A DNA stretch of 64,000 nucleotides from Flavobacterium sp. UBA7665 (GTDB taxonomy: Bacteria; Bacteroidota; Bacteroidia; Flavobacteriales; Flavobacteriaceae), in assembly GCA_002483285.1 (NCBI GenBank), contig DLHP01000030.1, positions 124,001 through 188,000 on the forward strand, read 5' to 3'. Position numbers and translations under genes: made by a program. Shown here one piece after another: positions 59,571-64,000 of the stretch. Below the pieces are notes generated by a model. The model did no database searches and was not told the DNA's origin. It saw only the letters and a program-made list of their open reading frames with translations. The stretch's first letter is position 1. Each line of letters begins with the position of its first letter.

Positions 59571-60153
59571 TTTTAACGAAATCTGGCAAAGCCAAGAAAC
59601 AAGACCAACGATAAACGCAGACGCGATTGCCGCCAAAGCCAAAGGTGTCAAACGAAGCGTCATGCTCAAAATCGTGCTCGGGAATGCGCTATTGCTGGCT
59701 ACTATGGCTTTCATCATTTGGGTGATTGTCTATTTTGAGCCCAAAATGATCACGACCAAAATCGGCGCATTGATTATAGTGGCCGGATTGATGATGCAGA
59801 TTATCGCTTCCTCAAAGCTGATTCCGCTGTTGCGAAAAAACGACGCGGCGCAAAACCATTCGGATTATTTGCAGCAATTGCTCCTGCTCAAAAAGAAACA
59901 GGCGTTCCTGGAAACTACGGTGATGTCGCTGTATTTTATTCTGCTCGGCATCGGTTTGGGACTGTACATGATAGAATACGCGATGTTGCTCTCGGTGGCG
60001 AACCGCTGGCTTTACTGCGGCCTCACCTTTCTTTGGATGGCATTCGCCTGGTTTTACCTGCGGCCCAGAACCATCAAAAAACAAAGACAAAAACTCGATG
60101 ATGCTATCGCCCAATTGGAGCGCCTCGAAAAGCAATTGAACGAAAAAGAATAA
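59557..60153 (+). CDS. Membrane protein, candidate anti-sigma factor
   Basis: 198 residues, start inside the sigma gene (14-base overlap, so translation is coupled). The N-terminal ~35 residues are soluble (NFNEIWQSQETRPTINADAIAAKAKGVKRS), then helices at about 36-60, 66-85, 118-140 and 146-165, and a charged C-terminal coiled coil (RQKLDDAIAQLERLEKQLN). No zinc-binding HxxxCxxC anti-sigma motif is visible, so it is not a ZAS-type factor. Position and coupling point to sigma control, but this is inference. No named family recognised. Confidence 0.7.
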   Translation: MTEINFNEIWQSQETRPTINADAIAAKAKGVKRSVMLKIVLGNALLLATMAFIIWVIVYFEPKMITTKIGALIIVAGLMMQIIASSKLIPLLRKNDAAQNHSDYLQQLLLLKKKQAFLETTVMSLYFILLGIGLGLYMIEYAMLLSVANRWLYCGLTFLWMAFAWFYLRPRTIKKQRQKLDDAIAQLERLEKQLNEKE

Positions 60154-60159
60154 TTGTTT

Positions 60160-60186
60160 TGTAACATTGTCGCTGTTGCAGTATCC
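60160..60186 (+). promoter_or_regulatory. Second ECF-type promoter, in front of the hydrolase
   Basis: TGTAACATT (60160-60168), 12 bases, then GTATCC (60181-60186). Identical boxes and spacing to 59047-59073. The ATG follows 20 bases later. The spacer sequences are unrelated, so this is not a recent duplication. Confidence 0.7.
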
Positions 60187-60206
60187 AAAAACGAAAAATC
60201 AAAACC

Positions 60207-61136
60207 ATGACAAAAAAAATGACACTCCTTTTCGCCATGCTGCTCCTCGCTTCAAGCGGAATCGCACAAGAACTGTACAGCAAGGCTTTCGGAAATCCAA
60301 AAGACAAACCCATCGTTTTCCTGCACGGCGGGCCAGGCTACAACTGCGCCGCGTTTGAGGTCACCACGGCACAAGCGTTGGCAGACCGCGGATTTTACGT
60401 GATTGTTTACGACCGACGCGGCGAAGGACGCTCGAAAGACACGAGCGCGCAATTCAATTTCGAGCAAACATTCACCGACCTGAATGCCCTCCTCGAGCAA
60501 TACCATATCAAAAAAGCCAATCTGATTGGGCACAGCTTTGGCGGGATTGTCGCCGTTTTGTTTGCAGAAAAAAATCCCGATAAGATCGCATCGATCGAAT
60601 TGGTGGGCGCGCCGGTATCTTTGCAGGAAACGTTCAAAACCATTTTGCGTTCGTGCCGGAAAATCTACACTGAGAAAAATGATTCGGTCAATCTCAATTA
60701 CATTGACATGATTGAAAAGATGGACCCGACATCGGTAGAATATTACGCGTATTCGTTTGGTCATGCTATGCAGAACGGTTTCTATTCGCCTAAAAAAATG
60801 TCAGCCGAAGCGCAAGCGATTTACACCTCCGCAGCGCAAAACCCCAGCTTTGCCTTGTCTAGGGAAATGACACGCGAAGCACCAGCGGGTTTCCTAAAAA
60901 ATGAAAACTACACTTCGATTGACCTCACCAAAAACCTGCAAAAACTTGTGGCGGGCAAAATGAAAATCTATGGCGTTTACGGAAAAGACGACGGATTGTA
61001 TTCGCCCGAGCAACTTGCGCAATTGCAGCAAATCCTCGGCAACGCCAATGTGAAATATTGGGAAGACGCATCGCACAATGTCTTCATCGACCAGCAAAAA
61101 AGTTTCCTCGATTTCTTCTCCACCACCTTCAATTAA
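60207..61136 (+). CDS. Exported alpha/beta hydrolase, proline-iminopeptidase-like
   Basis: 309 residues with signal peptide MTKKMTLLFAMLLLASSGIAQ. VFLHGGPGYNC is the oxyanion loop of the HGGPG group. VYDRRGEGRS, then LIGHSFGGIVAVLFAEK (Ser nucleophile), YGVYGKDDGLY (Asp) and EDASHNVFID (His) complete the triad. The HGGPG start and DRRG motif point to the prolyl-aminopeptidase/lactonase branch, acting in the periplasm or outside. It has its own ECF-type promoter matching that of the sigma gene 1.1 kb upstream, so it is the best candidate target of that sigma factor. A terminator follows. Confidence 0.9.
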   Translation: MTKKMTLLFAMLLLASSGIAQELYSKAFGNPKDKPIVFLHGGPGYNCAAFEVTTAQALADRGFYVIVYDRRGEGRSKDTSAQFNFEQTFTDLNALLEQYHIKKANLIGHSFGGIVAVLFAEKNPDKIASIELVGAPVSLQETFKTILRSCRKIYTEKNDSVNLNYIDMIEKMDPTSVEYYAYSFGHAMQNGFYSPKKMSAEAQAIYTSAAQNPSFALSREMTREAPAGFLKNENYTSIDLTKNLQKLVAGKMKIYGVYGKDDGLYSPEQLAQLQQILGNANVKYWEDASHNVFIDQQKSFLDFFSTTFN

Positions 61137-61243
61137 GCCTAAATAATAAATTATCAGTAACTTAACACTAAATTCACTTTTCCCGCGTTTGTAAAAGATA
61201 CTTTTACAACGTTTAGTTTAGATTACATTGAATGAGTTAGTAC
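61137..61243. other. Spacer between hydrolase stop and terminator
   Basis: The 368-base stretch 61137-61504 without a protein gene holds this AT-rich 107-base spacer, two terminators and tRNA-His. Nothing else is recognised in it. Confidence 0.6.
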
Positions 61244-61280
61244 TAAAGGCTTACGTGTCGTGACGTAAGCCTTTTTTATT
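61244..61280 (+). terminator. Terminator after the hydrolase
   Basis: AAGGCTTACG-TGTCGTGA-CGTAAGCCTT is a perfect 10-bp stem followed by T's on the plus strand. Confidence 0.9.
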
Positions 61281-61324
61281 TAAAAATTTGGAAAGGCGAT
61301 GTCGGAGGAATGAATCGTCCAAAA

Positions 61325-61357
61325 ATAAAAAAGCCTCAGATTTCTCTAAGGCTTTTG
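61325..61357 (-). terminator. Terminator after tRNA-His
   Basis: On the minus strand AAGCCTTAGA-GAAA-TCTGAGGCTT pairs over 10 bp (one G-T) around a GAAA loop and is followed by six T. Confidence 0.9.
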
Positions 61358-61368
61358 TGGTCTTAATG

Positions 61369-61442
61369 GGTGGCTGACCGGGTTCGAACCGGCGACCCTC
61401 GGCACCACAAACCGATACTCTAACCAGCTGAGCTACAACCAC
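61369..61442 (-). tRNA. tRNA-His (GTG anticodon)
   Basis: The minus strand gives a full cloverleaf of 74 bases. The acceptor stem GTGGTTG pairs with CAGCCAC. The D arm contains AGCTCAGCTGGTTAGAG, the anticodon stem TCGGT/GCCGA encloses TTGTGGT with anticodon GTG, and the T arm has GGTTCGAACC. A G at 61443 and discriminator C at 61369 provide the extra G(-1):C73 pair special to tRNA-His. The CCA end is only partly encoded (C-C-A-like overlap), so it may be added. Confidence 0.95.
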
Positions 61443-61504
61443 CATTTTTAACGAGGGCAAATGTATTGCAAAAGTTTTATTATACAAAGAAATATTTCAA
61501 AAAA

Positions 61505-62221
61505 TTAAATCAAATCCCCTAACCGATTGACCGCCAAATGCCTTTCTGCAGTGAAGCCTTCAGCGTAATCGGTACCGATGAGCCGACCCAAATCCTGCGC
61601 GCGGTAATTGAGACTTTCGAGGAAGTTTTTGGTCGCGATTGGTGTTTCGGGTTCGGTCGAATTTGGATCATAAAATTGGGAGCTGTACGCAAGAATCGCT
61701 TCTACCCTTTTTTCGTTGTAACCGCTGATGTCTACCACAAAGTCGGGTGTAAGATTCTTCCATTGCATATAGTGATAAACGGTTTTCGGACGCCATTGTC
61801 GCTGGTCTTGACCGTCGTATTGCGTCACGATTTTAACAAGTCCCGACAAAAAACAAGCATCCGATACCAATTTGCTGCCTTTGCCATGATCTATGTGGCG
61901 GTCATCTATCGCATTGCAGAGCACGATATCGGGTTGGTATTTGCGGATCATGCGAATGACGGCCAGCTGGTGTTCTTCGTCATTGACGAAAAACCCGTCG
62001 CGCATATTGAGGTTTTCGCGTACCGAGACGCCCAAAATTTCTGCCGCCGCGGCCGCTTCTCTATCCCTGATTTCGGCCGACCCGCGCGAACCCAATTCAC
62101 CACGCGTCAAATCGACGATGCCTACTTTTTTTCCGAGTGCGATTTCTTTGGCGATGGTGCCGCCGCAACCCAGTTCTACATCATCGGGGTGTGCGCCAAA
62201 AGCTAATATGTCTAATTTCAT
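61505..62221 (-). CDS. bshB1: Bacillithiol biosynthesis deacetylase BshB1
   Basis: 238 residues from the ATG at 62221 (MKLDILAFGAHPDDVELGCGGT). AHPDDVE is the zinc-binding PIG-L motif (His, Asp, Asp); DDRHIDHGKGSKLV holds the third ligand region (HxxH). YMQWKNLTPDFVVDIS and the C-terminal YAEGFTAERHLAV are characteristic of BshB1, which deacetylates GlcNAc-malate on the way to bacillithiol, the thiol cofactor of many Bacteroidota and Firmicutes. A more general PIG-L deacetylase is the alternative; the C-terminal pattern makes BshB1 likely. A short repeat core lies upstream. Confidence 0.9.
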   Translation of the reverse strand: MKLDILAFGAHPDDVELGCGGTIAKEIALGKKVGIVDLTRGELGSRGSAEIRDREAAAAAEILGVSVRENLNMRDGFFVNDEEHQLAVIRMIRKYQPDIVLCNAIDDRHIDHGKGSKLVSDACFLSGLVKIVTQYDGQDQRQWRPKTVYHYMQWKNLTPDFVVDISGYNEKRVEAILAYSSQFYDPNSTEPETPIATKNFLESLNYRAQDLGRLIGTDYAEGFTAERHLAVNRLGDLI

Positions 62222-62345
62222 GTTTTGTGTGTTTATAATGTCCTGCAATTTAGGAGCAAAGGAATTAAAGTTTTACGATTAACAAAATAGGCAGATTTTT
62301 CCTTCGGTCAGTTCGCTCGGGTCTGTAATCAAATATCATCATTGT

Positions 62346-62384
62346 TTAATAGGGATTACACCGGCCCCTTCCCTGAAGGTAAAG
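62346..62384. repeat. Structured intergenic repeat, partial copy C
   Basis: AATAGGGATTACACCGG then CCCCTTCCCTGAAGGTAAA matches the central core of the elements at 30665 and 39324 (TTAGGGA, then GCCCCTTCCCCGAAGGCAAT) with one extra base. CCTTC-CCT-GAAGG can form the inner hairpin. The flanks do not match well. It lies between menaquinone and bacillithiol genes, in the same orientation as the other copies. Confidence 0.45.
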
Positions 62385-62454
62385 TACAATTTTTTTAAAA
62401 ACCGCCCTTACAGAAAAACTATACATTTTACCCTAAGGATTTATTACAATTTTT

Positions 62455-63516
62455 TTACGCCAAAATATGCTTCATCGTCAGCGATTTGTTTACGGTTTCC
62501 TGCCATTCGTTTTCAGGATCACTGTCTTTGGTGATGCCGCCGCCAACGTACAAAATCGCTTCGTTTTGCTTGATTTGGAGGCACCGCAAATTTACATATA
62601 AATCGGTGGTGTTGGCGTTCGTGGTAAAATCTATATTGAACTCGCCCAGGAATCCGCTGTAGCATTCGCGGTCGTAACCCTCGTTCTCAAGCAGGAATTG
62701 GCGCGCGGGTTCTTTAGGAAAACCACAGACCGCAGGCGTTGGATGCAGGATTTCAATCATTTCCTTCAACCCTGCCCCAGCCTTTAATTTGCCTTGTATA
62801 TCGGTTTTAATGTGCATCACATTACCCGCGCGCATCGTATACGGCTCAGAAATCTTGAGGCTCGTGGATTGACCTTGCAGGCTATCGACGATAAAATCGG
62901 TCACGAATTGCTGCTCGGCCTTTTCCTTGTCACCCCAAATGATTTGGTTTTCGTGGAAAGGCTGCGTTCCGGCGACTGCCATCGTTTGAAATCCGCCTGG
63001 ATTCATCCGCAGCAATTGCTCTGAAAATCCCCCCAGCCACAACCCTACTTTGGGATGGAAAAAGCAATAGGTGAACGCCGACGGATAAGATTCGAACAGT
63101 TTTTTCAAAACAATTCTTAAATCAAACTGTTGGAGTTTTACGATTTCTGTACGCGACAAAACGACTTTTTCAAAATCGCCCGCACCGATGGCTTGAATCG
63201 CACGATTCACAAGGGCTTTGTAGTCTTCTTTAGAAATTCCGCTTTGCGAATCCAGCGGCGTTTGATGGTTGTAGACGGTTGCTTCGGGTTGGAAACTTTC
63301 GATCAAAACCTCCGATTCACTTGCGGGAATAAGCACTATTCTGTTCCCTGAAAACGGGGCGAAAACAAACCCGGATTCCTTAAAATCAGCAACATAATGC
63401 AACCGATTATCACATTGGAACAGCCCGATGAGCTGGTCGGCATTGGGTTTATTGTATACCGCAAACGGCAATCCGGCTTTGAAATGTTGCTGGGCTTTAA
63501 TTATCAGTGGATTCAT
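62455..63516 (-). CDS. menF: Isochorismate synthase
   Basis: 353 residues from the ATG at 63516 (MNPLIIKAQQHF); a TTG frame extends 20 codons upstream into the thioesterase gene and is less likely. The chorismate-enzyme core shows FEKVVLSRTEIVKL (catalytic Lys), AVAGTQPF, MHIKTDIQGKL and LHPTPAVCGFPKEPARQFLLENEGYDRECYSG (general acid/base region), with YVGGGITKDSDPENEWQET at the end. It converts chorismate to isochorismate, the committed step to menaquinone, here rather than siderophore synthesis because a hotdog thioesterase is coupled upstream. No 2,3-dihydroxybenzoate genes are seen. Confidence 0.9.
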   Translation of the reverse strand: MNPLIIKAQQHFKAGLPFAVYNKPNADQLIGLFQCDNRLHYVADFKESGFVFAPFSGNRIVLIPASESEVLIESFQPEATVYNHQTPLDSQSGISKEDYKALVNRAIQAIGAGDFEKVVLSRTEIVKLQQFDLRIVLKKLFESYPSAFTYCFFHPKVGLWLGGFSEQLLRMNPGGFQTMAVAGTQPFHENQIIWGDKEKAEQQFVTDFIVDSLQGQSTSLKISEPYTMRAGNVMHIKTDIQGKLKAGAGLKEMIEILHPTPAVCGFPKEPARQFLLENEGYDRECYSGFLGEFNIDFTTNANTTDLYVNLRCLQIKQNEAILYVGGGITKDSDPENEWQETVNKSLTMKHILA

Positions 63517-63527
63517 AAATCGGGATA

Positions 63528-63956
63528 TCAGGCTTTTCTTCTCGGCAACACCATATTGGTCAATTTGCACAGGCAAACCAGGTTGTCCTGTTCATCGGTG
63601 ATCCTGATTTCCCAAAGATGGATGCTGCGTCCTTTGTGGATGATCCGCGCCGTAGCCGTCACAATCCCGTCGCGTTTCGCCTTAAGGTGATTGGCCGAGA
63701 TTTCAATTCCACGGACTTCACTTTTCTCCGGATCCACGAACAGCATCGACGCCGCGCTACCCACACTTTCGGCCAAAGCCACACTAGCGCCGCCGTGCAA
63801 CAATCCCATGGGTTGGTGTAACCTGGAGCTGATGGGCATGGTCGCCGTGAGGAAATCTTCGCCTGCGTCGGTGAAGCGGATTTCGAGGGTTTCCATGAGC
63901 GTATTCTTGCACATCTCGTTGCATAGCGCCACCATTTTTTCGTTGTCGAGAGCCAT
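63528..63956 (-). CDS. PaaI-type hotdog thioesterase, likely DHNA-CoA thioesterase
   Basis: 142 residues, one hotdog domain. HQPMGLLHGGASVALAESVGSAAS carries the conserved His-Gly-Gly and catalytic Glu of the 4-hydroxybenzoyl-CoA/PaaI group. EISANHLKAKRDGIVTATARIIHKGRSIHLWEI is the second half of the fold. In Bacteroidota this gene type often sits next to menF and is taken as the hydrolase releasing 1,4-dihydroxy-2-naphthoate from its CoA ester; here menF starts 11 bases after its stop. The specificity is inferred from context. No upstream gene is visible in the remaining 44 bases. Confidence 0.85.
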   Translation of the reverse strand: MALDNEKMVALCNEMCKNTLMETLEIRFTDAGEDFLTATMPISSRLHQPMGLLHGGASVALAESVGSAASMLFVDPEKSEVRGIEISANHLKAKRDGIVTATARIIHKGRSIHLWEIRITDEQDNLVCLCKLTNMVLPRRKA

Positions 63957-64000
63957 AATTTTTTTTGTAAAAGTAATGCTTTGGGATGAAAGTCGAAAGT

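Noticed and set aside
61251..61487. 78-codon minus-strand frame containing VVVAQLVRVSVCGAEGRR
   Set aside because: It is the translation of tRNA-His and its terminator, a common artefact.

Overview
The window reads as chromosomal DNA of a Flavobacteriaceae bacterium, most likely Flavobacterium or a close relative. The evidence is a type B type IX secretion (T9SS) sorting domain, a fused SecDF, Bacteroidota-type families (DUF3667, GEVED, BshB1), promoters with the TAnnTTTG -7 box and few clear Shine-Dalgarno sites. I see no phage, insertion sequence, CRISPR array, rRNA operon or plasmid functions.

Layout. 1-14.7 kb: a cut retropepsin-like protease, a class I aminotransferase, a giant secreted repeat protein of 2912 residues, then folE, cysS, yidD and lgt. 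15-30.6 kb, all on the minus strand: secDF, malate dehydrogenase, a secreted beta-propeller/GEVED/P-domain protein, a TonB-dependent receptor, a gyrB pair with a downstream outer-membrane-type protein, and a dipeptide epimerase. 30.9-34.3 kb: asnB with a notable operator-like upstream region, and an unidentified secreted protein.

34.4-51.9 kb is a surface-glycan district: glycosyltransferases, two polytopic membrane proteins, an O-acyltransferase, two methyltransferases and a 2-oxoglutarate/iron oxygenase. It is interrupted by a Gre-like protein, a TPR/beta-barrel pair and ftsE. 51.9-61.1 kb holds envelope and stress genes: a BamA-like barrel, DUF892, DUF1801, a dienelactone-hydrolase/DUF3667/M28-peptidase operon, and an ECF sigma factor with a likely membrane partner and a hydrolase target. 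61.1-64 kb: tRNA-His, bshB1 (bacillithiol), isochorismate synthase and a hotdog thioesterase (menaquinone).

Most interesting observations: (1) two promoters with identical -35 and -10 elements and identical spacing, one in front of the ECF sigma gene and one in front of the alpha/beta hydrolase two genes later, which defines a small autoregulated circuit; (2) a ~138-bp intergenic element present twice, almost without gaps, with a short third copy, and with paired arms that suggest a structured RNA or mobile repeat; (3) thirteen tandem 87-residue repeats in the giant protein, conserved as protein but scrambled at synonymous sites; (4) a palindrome plus helically phased half-sites upstream of asnB; (5) four convergent gene pairs that overlap tail to tail.
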